From positions 1-28,659 of the forward strand of contig JADKDJ010000019.1 in NCBI GenBank assembly GCA_016718405.1: a DNA stretch of 28,659 nucleotides, in the 5' to 3' direction. Position numbers and translations under genes: made by a program. A model generated the notes under the pieces. That model was not told the origin of the DNA. It searched no databases and saw only the letters and a list, made by a program, of their open reading frames with translations. Source of the stretch: Candidatus Rhodoferax odensensis (lineage in GTDB: Bacteria > Pseudomonadota > Gammaproteobacteria > Burkholderiales > Burkholderiaceae_C). Position 1 is the first letter of the stretch. Every line of letters begins with the position of its first letter. Below, piece by piece: positions 7,826 to 18,698 of this stretch.

Positions 7826-10406
7826 ATGAAGCTCTTTGTAAGTAACGACGATTTGGCGGTGCTGGAGGCCCAGCTGGCTGCGCTTCATGGCGCGGCCCAG
7901 CTGTCTGCGCGGGTCGAACTGGCCTGGCATTTGCGCCAGCGCGACGGCACACGCGCGCTGACCCTGGTCGAGCAGTGCCAAACCGAGCTCGAGTCGGCCG
8001 ACATGTCCGAGGCCGAGCAGCGGCGGCTGAGCGCCCGCTTGGACTTGATCCGCAGTGAAGTGGCCTTGTTGCTGGCCAATGCACCACAGGCGCTGCAGCA
8101 TTTGCAGCGCGCAACCGATCGGTTCGATCCGCTGTGCGATCTGGTGGGTCAGGGTGATGCCTACTGGCTGCGAGCCTCGATTGCGCTGGACCGCGGTCCG
8201 CCGGAGTTGCTGGACGCCAGCCTGCAGGCCGCGCTGGACCACTATCGCGGCGCCGACGACTCAGCGCGGGTTGAGCTGTGTCAGGCGCGTCGACTCATCT
8301 ACGCGTCGTTTCGCGATCCGGTGGCGGCGCTGTCGGTGTTGCAGCGTCAGTTTCCCGAAACGCGCACGTATTCAACGGCTCTCACGACCTTGCTCGCTGC
8401 TGCGCGAGGAAACGCGGCATTGCTGACCAACGACCCGGCTGCGTCGGTCGGGTACTACCTGGCTTCCTACCATGCTGGCCTTGGCAGTGGTCAACTGCGT
8501 CAAGGTTTGGTATCGGTGACCAACGCGGTCGAGTCGCTGGCGGCGCTGGGCGATCTGGATACCGCCATGGCGCTGAGCGAGACGGCCTTGTCGCAAGCAC
8601 GGGCCACGGGCTGGCCCAGTGTGATTGGCTTGTCGCTATACCAGCTCGGCGACGTGATGCGCTTGCTGGCGCGCTACGACGAAGCGCGGGGTTATCTGCT
8701 CGAGTCGCTGGAGATGATGCGCGCCGTGGCCGGCACCCGTAACTACGAGCAGGTTGTGGGCTGCCTGGGCCAACTGGCTCTGGACCAGGGCGACGCCACG
8801 CAGGCGCTGGATTGGTTCAGCGAGTTCGAGCAACACGTCAGCGGGCACGGCGAGCCCGATTCACTGATCAAGGCGCTGCGCGGGCAGGCCAGTGCGCTGA
8901 TGTCCCTGGGTCGCAGTGTGCAAGCCTGCGCCAAGGCGCAGGCGGCGCTGGTTCTGGCGCGCCAAAGCGGCCAAGTTGACGGTCAGATTCAAGCCCTGCG
9001 CGTGCTGGCCCAAGTTGACACGGCCCTGGCCGAGGCCGGGCAGTCCGAGGCTGCGTCCACCGCCCTGGAGCACTTGCGCCACGCCCTGAAGCTGGCCGCA
9101 GGCGTGAGTGGCTACGCCCCGTCGCCCGACTTTCTGAACGAGGTGGCAGCCGCAAACGCTTTGTGCGGGGATTTCCAAGCGGCTTACGCGCAGCGTCTGG
9201 CGGCCGAGGCGGCCGTCACCAAGATGCGCAGTCAGGATGCGCAAAAGCGCGCCTGGTCGCTGCAGATTCGCCAGCAGCTGGACCACGCCAAGGCCGAGAC
9301 CGAGCACCACCGTCAGCTCGCTGAATCCTTGGCCCAGACCACCGCCACCCTGGAAACACTGGGCACGATTGGGCGCGAAATCACCGCCAGTCTGGACGCC
9401 CAAGCCGTGTTTGATGCACTGCGCCGCCATGTGCACGAATTGCTCGACGCCAGTTTCTTTGCCGTCTATCTGATGGATGCGCAAGGCGATACGCTGACGC
9501 TGGCGATTGGCGTGGAGTTGGGCGTGGAGTTGGGCCCCCGCAGCGTGGCGCTGAACCACCCCTCCTCGAAAATCGCGCTGTGTGCGCGCACTCGCCAGGA
9601 GCAGGTGTTTGACTTGCAGCCCGGTGTGGACGACCCGAATCGCATTCCCGGTACTCTGGCGACGCTCAGCCTGTTGTACGCCCCTTTGCTGCTGGCCGAC
9701 CGATTGTTGGGGGTGATGACGATTCAATCCCCCACTGCGCGGGCCTACGGCGCCCGCGAACGCTCCATTTTTCGTACCTTGTGTGCCTACGGCGCGATCG
9801 CACTGGACAACGCGGCCGCTTACGCCGCTGCGGGCGCCGCGCAACAACGCGCCGACGCCGCTCTGCAGGAGTTGCGCCAGGCGCAGACGCTGTTGATTGG
9901 GCAGAACCAGCAGCTCGAACGCCTGGCGGTGACCGATCAGCTCACCGGCTTGTTCAACCGCCTGCGGTTGGACCAGACCCTGGAGCAGGAGCGTGTGCGC
10001 AGCGAGCGTTATGGAACACATTTCTGTGTGTTGCTGTTTGATGTCGACCACTTCAAGTCGGTCAACGATCGTTATGGGCATCAGATGGGCGACCAGGTGC
10101 TGACTGGCATTGCCCGACTGCTGAGCGAGCACACCCGTGAGGTGGACGTGGTCGGGCGTTGGGGCGGTGAAGAATTCCTGATCATCTGCACCGAGACGCT
10201 TGAGCCCGCCATGCAGTTGGCCGAGAAGCTGCGACGCGCGGTGCAGTCGCATGTGTTTGCGCTGGTGGGGCAGAAGTCGGCCAGCATCGGTGTGGCCATG
10301 TTCCGCGCCGGTGAAACGGTGACAGACACGCTCGCCCGCGCCGATGCGCCCTGTACCGCGCCAAGGAGTCTGGCCGCAATCGGGTGGTGGCCGAGTTGGC
10401 ATCATG
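7826..10406 (+). pseudogene. TPR-GAF-GGDEF diguanylate cyclase, one frameshift near the 3' end
   Basis: Predicted cytoplasmic c-di-GMP synthase of about 860 residues. Residues 1-470 are helical TPR-like repeats. Residues 472-510 are a coiled coil (QKRAWSLQIRQQLDHAKAE). A GAF domain spans about 510-660 and a GGDEF domain runs from 701 (TDQLTGLFNR) with active site RWGGEEF near 778. The inhibitory RxxD (REVD) stands five residues before GG. At 10332 one G seems to be missing (GCCGATGCGCCCTG where GCG-GCC-CTG is expected); restoring it gives ADAALYRAKESGRNRVV and a stop at 10404-10406. Uncorrected, the frame runs on into the next gene. A 12-base tandem duplication at 9509-9532 gives GVEL twice within the GAF domain. 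GTG 7817 and TTG 7820 are alternative starts. Confidence 0.85.
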
Positions 10407-10507
10407 AGCGGGTGTCAACGATGTTTGACGCGGGTCAATCTGGCGTGGCCAGCGCCGCCGTACGCTTGCGCGTGTTCGGATGTGGCACAAACCCAAGGAA
10501 ACCGAGT

Positions 10508-10927
10508 ATGACCATACTGTCCTGGCACGACCAGTACCTGATCGGCAACAGCGTGATCGATGACGAGCACAAGGAGTTGTTTCGATTGATCAACGAGTTC
10601 CACAGCAAGTGGACCGAGAGCCGCGATAGGCAGGCGATCAAGGAAGTGCTCAACAATCTGATTCAATACTGTCAGACCCACTTCAGCGATGAGGAGTCAA
10701 TCATGGCGCGCGAAGGCTATGTGGTCCTCGAGAGTCATCGCAAGTATCACGAGAAGTTGGTGGAGGACATCTTCAAGCTGAACCAGGAGCTGGTTGAAAA
10801 ACATACCATGCTCGAACACGATCTCAACAAGTTCCTCAAACACTGGCTGGTCGATCACATCGTGCACTGCGACTACGACTTTCGTGACTTCCTGGTGCGA
10901 AAGAAACGCGCGTCGCCGCCGGATTGA
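10508..10927 (+). CDS. Single-domain bacteriohemerythrin
   Basis: A 139-residue oxygen-binding di-iron protein with the full ligand set: His21 (DDEHKELF), His58 and Glu62 (THFSDEES), His77 and His81 (SHRKYH), His117 and Asp122 (VDHIVHCDYDF). Such proteins bind O2 reversibly and act as oxygen carriers or sensors, in some bacteria delivering O2 to membrane oxidases. The ATG at 10508 is chosen because the domain starts immediately (TILSWHDQYLIGNSVID). By accident it lies in frame with the shifted end of the upstream cyclase gene, so naive calling fuses the two. It converges with a hemerythrin-GGDEF gene 30 bases away. Confidence 0.92.
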   Translation: MTILSWHDQYLIGNSVIDDEHKELFRLINEFHSKWTESRDRQAIKEVLNNLIQYCQTHFSDEESIMAREGYVVLESHRKYHEKLVEDIFKLNQELVEKHTMLEHDLNKFLKHWLVDHIVHCDYDFRDFLVRKKRASPPD

Positions 10928-10957
10928 GCTTCTCTCATTGGGCGATGCTGCGGTTTG

Positions 10958-12103
10958 TCAGTCTCTGCACACTTGATTGCGCCCCTGTTTCTTGGCTTGG
11001 TACAAGGCTTGATCGGCTGCCGCAACCAGACGATCCGCCGACGATACCCGCGGCGGATTCATCGATGCCACGCCCAGGCTCACGGTGACGTAGGGCGCGG
11101 TGTCCGAACCAGCATGCGGAATTTTCAGTTTTGCCACGGCAGCGCAAATGTCCTGGGCCACTTGATAGGTTCCTTCGACATGGGTGTCAGGCAGCACGAC
11201 CACCAGCTCTTCGCCTCCGTAGCGCGCCAGCAAGTCGGTCGAGCGAGCCAGGGCGCCCGCTGCCGCTTTGGCCACGGCGCGCAGGCACGCGTCGCCCGCC
11301 TGATGGCCGTAGGTGTCGTTGTAACGCTTGAAGTGGTCCACGTCGATCATCAACAGACCCACCGGTTGCTTTGAGCGGATCGCGCGTAGCCACTCTTCTT
11401 GCAGGCGTTGGTCGAAGTACTTGCGGTTGGCGATGTTAAGCAGCCCGTCGGTGTGCGAGTACACCTCCAACTTGTGGTTGGCCTGCACCAGCGCCTGGTT
11501 GGTCTGCTCCAGCTCGAAGGTACGCTCTCGTACGCGTTGCTCCAGTTGCAGGTTGGCGGAGCTGAGTTCGAGGTTGAGCTTGGACAGCACTTTGTATATC
11601 GCGCCCATGGCCTTGATCATCGCCTCGGTGCGGTGGTCTTTTGGATGCGTTTCGGCCACGTAGGCCAGTGCCGCGTCTTCACCACTGCGAATGCGTGCCA
11701 TCTGCCGGGCCATCGACTGGTCAACGCCAAGGATATGCAGGCCCAGCCACGAGGTCAGAAACGACAGGAAGACTTCTGCCGGGTGGCTCATGGTGTCTTT
11801 TGTGCTCCACAAGCCACGCAACTGGTCCACAAACGCGTGATGGAGCTCCTTGTGGCTGTCGATGTGTCGCGGATCAAGCCCGCCTGTACGCATCAGTTGC
11901 TCTTCTTCTCTGAAGTGGTGTTCGGCGTAGTTGAGCAGCCGCTGAAAAACCAGGTAGGCCTGGCCAGCGTCCAGATCGTGACCGGTGATCAATGCGTCGC
12001 TGAGGTCATTGAACAAAGCGACCAGCCCGTGGTGTTGCTCATCAACCGGGGTGACACCGGTCATGAAATCGTCCCCCCAGACGAAGGTCTCAGTGTGGGT
12101 CAT
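10958..12103 (-). CDS. Hemerythrin-GGDEF diguanylate cyclase
   Basis: A 381-residue protein joining an N-terminal hemerythrin domain (1-135) to a GGDEF domain (about 215-380) through a coiled coil (LNLELSSANLQLEQRVRERT). Iron ligands are His24, His63, Glu67, His84, His88, His123 and Asp128. The cyclase half has IANRKYFD, DVDHFKRYNDTYGH, active site RYGGEEL (last position Leu rather than Phe) and the RxxD inhibitory site (RSTD). Vibrio Bhr-DGC is the known precedent: the O2 or redox state of the di-iron site tunes c-di-GMP synthesis. The start at 12103 has GGAG upstream. The gene sits 15 bases after the MgtC-family gene on the same strand, so they are probably co-transcribed. Confidence 0.92.
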   Translation of the reverse strand: MTHTETFVWGDDFMTGVTPVDEQHHGLVALFNDLSDALITGHDLDAGQAYLVFQRLLNYAEHHFREEEQLMRTGGLDPRHIDSHKELHHAFVDQLRGLWSTKDTMSHPAEVFLSFLTSWLGLHILGVDQSMARQMARIRSGEDAALAYVAETHPKDHRTEAMIKAMGAIYKVLSKLNLELSSANLQLEQRVRERTFELEQTNQALVQANHKLEVYSHTDGLLNIANRKYFDQRLQEEWLRAIRSKQPVGLLMIDVDHFKRYNDTYGHQAGDACLRAVAKAAAGALARSTDLLARYGGEELVVVLPDTHVEGTYQVAQDICAAVAKLKIPHAGSDTAPYVTVSLGVASMNPPRVSSADRLVAAADQALYQAKKQGRNQVCRD

Positions 12104-12118
12104 GCGTGTGCTCCGATG

Positions 12119-12862
12119 TCAATTGCGCGCGTAGGCCAGGTGAAAGCTCTTGACGCCCTTGAATTTGGCCATCTCGGCTGCCAGGTCTGACACCAGCACC
12201 ATCTGGTGGCGGTTGCGCGCCACCGCAATGAAGCGCCACTCTTGTTCGCCCTGGTCCAGCGCGATCGTGATGGTGCCCCCGGCGATGTCAAAACCACGCT
12301 CGCTGGCCATGGCGCGCAGGGCAGGCTCCTGCGGTTGGTAACCGGCATCAAAACGCAGCGTCATGGCCACCGCCTGGCGCGAGGGCAGCCAGGCCTCCAA
12401 CTTGGACATCCAGACCATCGAGATGGTGCACAGCAGCGCCAGCGACATGGCCGCGCCGTAGAAGCCCACGCCCACCAAGATGCCAATGGCCGAGGTAGCC
12501 CACAGCGAGGCGGCGGTGGTCAGCCCGCTGATGCTGAAGCCTTCTTTCATGATGACGCCCGCGCACAGGAAGCCAATACCGGTCACGATGCCCTGGATCA
12601 CCCGTGTCAGGTCGCCAATGGTGGCCATGTGCGCGCTGGCGCCAAACCAGTAGTGCGAGTAGCCGCTGATGACGGTCAGCGCAGCCGAGGCCATACACAC
12701 CAGCCCGTAGGTGCGCATGCCTGCCGCGCGGCCATGGTAGGAGCGCTCGTAGCCCACCATCAGCCCCAGCGCCAGGGCTCCCACCAGGTTGAAGAACACA
12801 ATGATGTTGGTCTGAATCACCGGGACCGACCAAAACGAGGCGAGAACATCAAACGAGAGCAT
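12119..12862 (-). CDS. MgtC/SapB family membrane protein
   Basis: A 247-residue protein with the MgtC pattern: NLVGALALGLMVGYER, AAGMRTYGLVCMASAALT, IVTGIGFLCAGVIM and GLTTAASLWATSAIGILVGVGFYG. Four or five membrane helices occupy residues 20-160, followed by an ACT-like cytoplasmic domain (about 165-247). MgtC proteins in pathogens inhibit F-type ATP synthase and help survival at low Mg; in environmental bacteria the role is mostly unknown. No clear ribosome site precedes ATG 12862. A dyad AGCCCAG-N11-CTGGGCT (12874-12898) lies just upstream and would form a hairpin in the leader. It heads a probable two-gene operon with the hemerythrin-GGDEF gene. Confidence 0.9.
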   Translation of the reverse strand: MLSFDVLASFWSVPVIQTNIIVFFNLVGALALGLMVGYERSYHGRAAGMRTYGLVCMASAALTVISGYSHYWFGASAHMATIGDLTRVIQGIVTGIGFLCAGVIMKEGFSISGLTTAASLWATSAIGILVGVGFYGAAMSLALLCTISMVWMSKLEAWLPSRQAVAMTLRFDAGYQPQEPALRAMASERGFDIAGGTITIALDQGEQEWRFIAVARNRHQMVLVSDLAAEMAKFKGVKSFHLAYARN

Positions 12863-13052
12863 GTCTGCACAATAGCCCAGCGTTGATAGGCCTGGGCTTG
12901 GGACTATCCCTCATGCCAGCCGCCGTGTGCCGGGCGTCTTGGCGGGTCGCGCGCAGAGCCCTTGCGGTGCGTGCTGATACAGGCCAAACCGTACACTACT
13001 CACCCAATCCCCGCCTTTGCCCGCGTTTCTTGTCGTTTTGCCTGTTCCCAAC

Positions 13053-15383
<2,331 letters not shown>

Positions 15384-15407
15384 GCCGCAGGTCCGCTAAC
15401 GCGGCAC

Positions 15408-16697
15408 TCAGAACGTCTCCCAATCATCGTCGGCGCCGGCGCGCGGCGCGGGGGCAACCTTGGGGGCGGACAACTGCTGCATCGGTGCAGTCGCTTTTGG
15501 CAGTGGTTTACGCACGGGCGCGGCCACGGCTGGGCGTGGTGGCGCGGCAGTGGGGGCGCGCCGAGGTGTCTGTCGTGGCGCTTGCACAGCGGTGGCTGGC
15601 CGCACCATGCCCTCGGGCAGCTTGTACTCATTGACCAGGGTGTGCAGCCGGGTCGCCTGGGTCTTGAGGCTCTCCGCGGCAGCAGTTTCCTCTTCCACCA
15701 GGGCCGCGTTTTGCTGCATCGCCCCGTCCAGATGCTGCAGCGTGCCCGCCATGTCTTGCAGGCCCTGGCTTTGTTGGCGCGACATCGCGCTGGCCTCGCC
15801 AATGAGGTTGGATACCTCTTCAATGCTCTTGACGACTTCGCCCATGCGCGCGCCCGCTGCGTTGACCAGCTCGGCGCCTTTTTCCACCTGTTCCACCGAT
15901 GCCGTGATCAGACTCTTGATTTCCTTGGCTGCTTGCGCCGAGCGACCGGCCAGCGAGCGCACCTCTGCGGCCACGACGGCAAAGCCGCGGCCCTGCTCGC
16001 CTGCGCGTGCAGCTTCCACAGCGGCGTTGAGTGCCAGGATGTTGGTTTGAAAGGCGATGCCGTCGATCACCGAAATGATGTCAGCGATCTTTCGCGAGGA
16101 GGTGCTGACCTCGCCCATCGCGGAAACCGCCTGATTGACGACGTTGCCACTGGCGTGCACCAGGGCGCTGGTGTTCTGGCTCAGGTTGGTGGCCCTTTGC
16201 ATGGCGTCGGAGCTTTTCGCGGCGGCGTCGGTCATGTGCTTCATGGCCTGGGACGCCGACTGCAACTGCGCGCTTCCCTGCTCGGTGCGTCGACTCAGGT
16301 CCAGGTTTCCCGAGGCGATTTCCGCGGACGCATGGCTAACCTGCGAAGCCCCGTCATTGAGCGCGCCCAGCATGGTGCGGATGCGCTGTTGTAGCGCCTG
16401 CATGGTTCCCAGGCCCTCGCGCAAGGTCGGGTTGCCGAACTGGCTCGATACATCGCGTGTCAGGTCACCTTGCCCCATTCGTTGCGCGCCCGAGATCAGT
16501 TCGGTGACAAACCGGGCGCTGGCCGTGGCACTGTCGAGGTACAGCCACAGCATCAGGGCACCGATGCCCAGGCTGCACACAATGAGTGTCGTGCGGTCCC
16601 ACCCCATCAAGAGGCCGATCACGATGACCAGCTGCAGCCCGATGTTGAGGATCAGTTGGATGATGACGCGTTGCTTGAGCGTGAGGCTATTGAACAT
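15408..16697 (-). CDS. Methyl-accepting chemotaxis protein without periplasmic sensor domain
   Basis: A 429-residue receptor. Two membrane helices (about 10-30 and 36-55) are separated by only a few residues (GWDRTT), so there is no periplasmic ligand-binding domain. A HAMP-like region (56-110) and the methyl-accepting coiled coil follow. The conserved hairpin tip for CheA/CheW is present (IDGIAFQTNILALNAAVEAA, then GRGFAVVAAEVRSLAGRSA). A Pro/Ala-rich linker (about 365-420) leads to the C-terminal DDWETF, close to the NWETF tether that recruits CheR in enteric receptors. The ribosome site AAGGA lies before ATG 16697. Signals could come from the membrane, the cytoplasm or a partner protein. 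Confidence 0.93.
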   Translation of the reverse strand: MFNSLTLKQRVIIQLILNIGLQLVIVIGLLMGWDRTTLIVCSLGIGALMLWLYLDSATASARFVTELISGAQRMGQGDLTRDVSSQFGNPTLREGLGTMQALQQRIRTMLGALNDGASQVSHASAEIASGNLDLSRRTEQGSAQLQSASQAMKHMTDAAAKSSDAMQRATNLSQNTSALVHASGNVVNQAVSAMGEVSTSSRKIADIISVIDGIAFQTNILALNAAVEAARAGEQGRGFAVVAAEVRSLAGRSAQAAKEIKSLITASVEQVEKGAELVNAAGARMGEVVKSIEEVSNLIGEASAMSRQQSQGLQDMAGTLQHLDGAMQQNAALVEEETAAAESLKTQATRLHTLVNEYKLPEGMVRPATAVQAPRQTPRRAPTAAPPRPAVAAPVRKPLPKATAPMQQLSAPKVAPAPRAGADDDWETF

Positions 16698-16933
16698 GGG
16701 TGATTCCTTCGGGGCAAGGGTTGACCATCAATGGGCTGTCTGCCGTAACGAGCATACCAGTCCTACTCGGGTTTTTCTCAAGGTGACGAGCGACACTCGA
16801 CCTGTCAGCCACGCATCGAAGTTGGCCGGCAAGAACGCGGCATTGCCTGCGTTGTCGCCCTGTACAGGTGCAGGTTGTTCCACTCCAGCGGGTCCGGGCT
16901 GTGAGTGGAGGCGGCTGATGTGGCCACGCGTGA

Positions 16934-17842
16934 TCAATCCTTCAGCGTGTACAGCGGAATGTCGTGCTCTGCTGCCAGCCTATCCAGTTCCTTGCAAGTC
17001 AACCCCTGCGCCCACTTGGCCACCGCTTGGTGTGTGGTCGGGGCAAACATGGTCATGATGTTGGGTTTGACCACGCCCGCCTGCGCGCCCAGGGCGGCAG
17101 CGAAGTGGGGCTCCAGCGCGGCGATGGCCACGCGGCCGTCTTTGCAGGGGTAAACCTTGTAGCCAGCATGGCCGCCACCGACGGCGGCGCCGGGTTTGGT
17201 CAGGCCCCAGGCGCGGGGCAGCGCCAGGTAGGCGGCGGCATCCGACAGCGCCACTTCGACCAGGTTGCCTTTGCCGCTGTGCTGGCGGGCCAGCAGGGCT
17301 TGTAGCACCGCCTCGGATGCCATCAGCGAGCCGCCCATGTCGGCGTACAGGGTGGGGGGCAGGTCCAGGCCGGTGACGAGGCCGTGCTCGGCCAGGTAGG
17401 TCAGGTCGTGGCCGGGCTCTTCGGCGCGCGTGCTGGGCGAGCCAACGATGGCTACCTGGTTCAGCATGGGGTACTGCTTGTGCAGCGCCTTCCACGTCAG
17501 GCCGAGCTTGACCAGCGCCGAGGGGCGAAACGAGGTCAGCAGCACATCGGTCTTGGCCAGTTCCCGGTGCAGCGCCTTCTGGCCGGCGTCGGTCTTGAGG
17601 TCGGCGCGCAGCAGGCGTACACCTTGGGTCAGTTCGTTGTACGCATCGCGGTTGTACAGGCCCATCGGGTCACCGGACGTGCCGGGGGCGGCGCCGGCCG
17701 GTGCCGGTGGTTCGAGCTTGACGCAGGTGGCGCCCATCTGGCGACAACGCATCAGCGCGGCCGGGCCGGGCAGGTTGAGGCACAGGCTCAAGATGCGCAC
17801 GCCTTTGAGCGGGCGCAGGGGTTTGGACGAAGAAGTGGTCAT
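16934..17842 (-). CDS. CaiB/BaiF-family protein, AMACR-like (CoA transferase or acyl-CoA racemase)
   Basis: A 302-residue protein of the family III CoA transferase superfamily. It has LKGVRILSLCLNLPGP, GATCVKLEPP, DLKTDAGQ and LLTSFRPSALVKLGL. The sequence PGHDLTYLAEHGL carries the Asp that is catalytic in the family, and YKVYPCKDGRVAIAALEPHF carries a Glu as in alpha-methylacyl-CoA racemase. The last two motifs favour a racemase-like member over a formyl-CoA-transferase type, but annotation pipelines would call it CoA transferase. It is the last gene of the transporter block, 85 bases after livF. Its start at 17842 gives the usual short N-terminus before LKGVRIL; an ATG at 17884 is in frame but lies within the dyad. 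It might act on an acyl-CoA made from the imported acid; the substrate is unknown. Confidence 0.88.
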   Translation of the reverse strand: MTTSSSKPLRPLKGVRILSLCLNLPGPAALMRCRQMGATCVKLEPPAPAGAAPGTSGDPMGLYNRDAYNELTQGVRLLRADLKTDAGQKALHRELAKTDVLLTSFRPSALVKLGLTWKALHKQYPMLNQVAIVGSPSTRAEEPGHDLTYLAEHGLVTGLDLPPTLYADMGGSLMASEAVLQALLARQHSGKGNLVEVALSDAAAYLALPRAWGLTKPGAAVGGGHAGYKVYPCKDGRVAIAALEPHFAAALGAQAGVVKPNIMTMFAPTTHQAVAKWAQGLTCKELDRLAAEHDIPLYTLKD

Positions 17843-17871
17843 GGTGAGGTGTGGCGCTTGTTGCTTGGTTA

Positions 17872-17896
17872 GTATGCTATACAAATAATAGCGTAC
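17872..17896 (-). promoter_or_regulatory. Operator-like dyad and possible promoter before the CoA-transferase gene
   Basis: On the plus strand GTATGCTAT-N7-ATAGCGTAC is an inverted repeat with 9-base arms matching at eight positions, in an AT-rich patch between livF and the CoA-transferase gene. Read on the minus strand it includes CTATTATTTG, and TATAGC stands 16 bases after TTGCCT, a possible weak sigma-70 promoter. Together these suggest the last gene has its own regulated promoter. No regulator gene is visible in the window. Confidence 0.5.
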
Positions 17897-17927
17897 GAGG
17901 CAATGCTGATATAGCCTACAGCCCCTT

Positions 17928-18698
17928 TTATACCCCCAAGTGCTGCGTCAACAGTTCGGGTTTGCTGCGTAACTCGTCGGACGAGCCGACAAACACCACC
18001 TGGCCCTTGACCAGGATGACGTTGCGGTGGGTGATCTGGGTGACGTGTTTCCAGTTCTTGTCGACGATGATGCTGCTGATGCCCGAAGCGCGCACCAGCT
18101 CGCAGATGCGCCAGATGTCCTTGGCAATCTGCGGCGCCAGGCCCTCGGTGGCTTCGTCCAGGATCAGTACGTCGGGATTGGTCATCAACGCGCGGCCAAT
18201 GGTCAGCATTTGCTGCTCGCCGCCGCTGAGCTGTTGGCCGCCGTGGCCCAGGCGTTCCTTGAGGCGCGGAAAGGTGTCGAGCACGCGCTCATAGGTCCAG
18301 TCGCGCTGACCCTGCGTGCCGGCGCGGGCGGCCATTTTGAGGTTCTCCACCACGCTCAAGTTGCCGAAGATGCCGCGCCCCTCGGGCACGTAGGCAATGC
18401 CGAGCTGGGCGATCTCAAACGGCGGTCGGCGCGTCATGTCGCGGCCCTTGATGCTGACCGTGCCGCCGCGTGGCCGCACCAGGCCCATGATGCTTTTGAG
18501 CAGGGTGCTTTTGCCCATGCCGTTGCGCCCCATCAGGCCGATGGTCTCGCCACGGGCCACATCGAAGTCCACGTCGCGCAGGATGTGGCTGGCGCCGTAG
18601 AAGGTGTTGAGCTGGCGAGCGCTGATCAGCGACTCGGCGGCTCGGGCGCCGTCAGGCGCCTCGCGGACTGCATCCATGGCTTGGTCCTGCGCACTCAC
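17928..18698 (-). CDS. livF: Branched-chain/aromatic-acid ABC transporter ATPase LivF
   Basis: A 256-residue ABC ATPase of the HAAT (Liv) family. It has Walker A GRNGMGKST, signature LSGGEQQMLTIGRAL and Walker B LILDEATEGLAP, with the short LivF-type C-terminus. GTG 18698 overlaps the livG stop (GTGA), a coupled start; ATG 18677 is an in-frame alternative. It pairs with LivG to power LivHM. Because the operon is divergent from boxCBA, the transported solute may be benzoate or a related aromatic acid rather than an amino acid; that is inference from position. Confidence 0.95.
   Translation of the reverse strand: MSAQDQAMDAVREAPDGARAAESLISARQLNTFYGASHILRDVDFDVARGETIGLMGRNGMGKSTLLKSIMGLVRPRGGTVSIKGRDMTRRPPFEIAQLGIAYVPEGRGIFGNLSVVENLKMAARAGTQGQRDWTYERVLDTFPRLKERLGHGGQQLSGGEQQMLTIGRALMTNPDVLILDEATEGLAPQIAKDIWRICELVRASGISSIIVDKNWKHVTQITHRNVILVKGQVVFVGSSDELRSKPELLTQHLGV

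Noticed and set aside
8861..10405. 514-codon open frame on the minus strand
   Set aside because: It is opposite the TPR-GAF-GGDEF gene, with Gln/His-rich composition and no recognisable fold; an antisense shadow.
7817..10927. A new TPR-GAF-GGDEF-hemerythrin fusion protein
   Set aside because: The joining stretch has no domain character, and adding one G at about 10332 restores the normal GGDEF C-terminus and a stop before a properly started hemerythrin gene.
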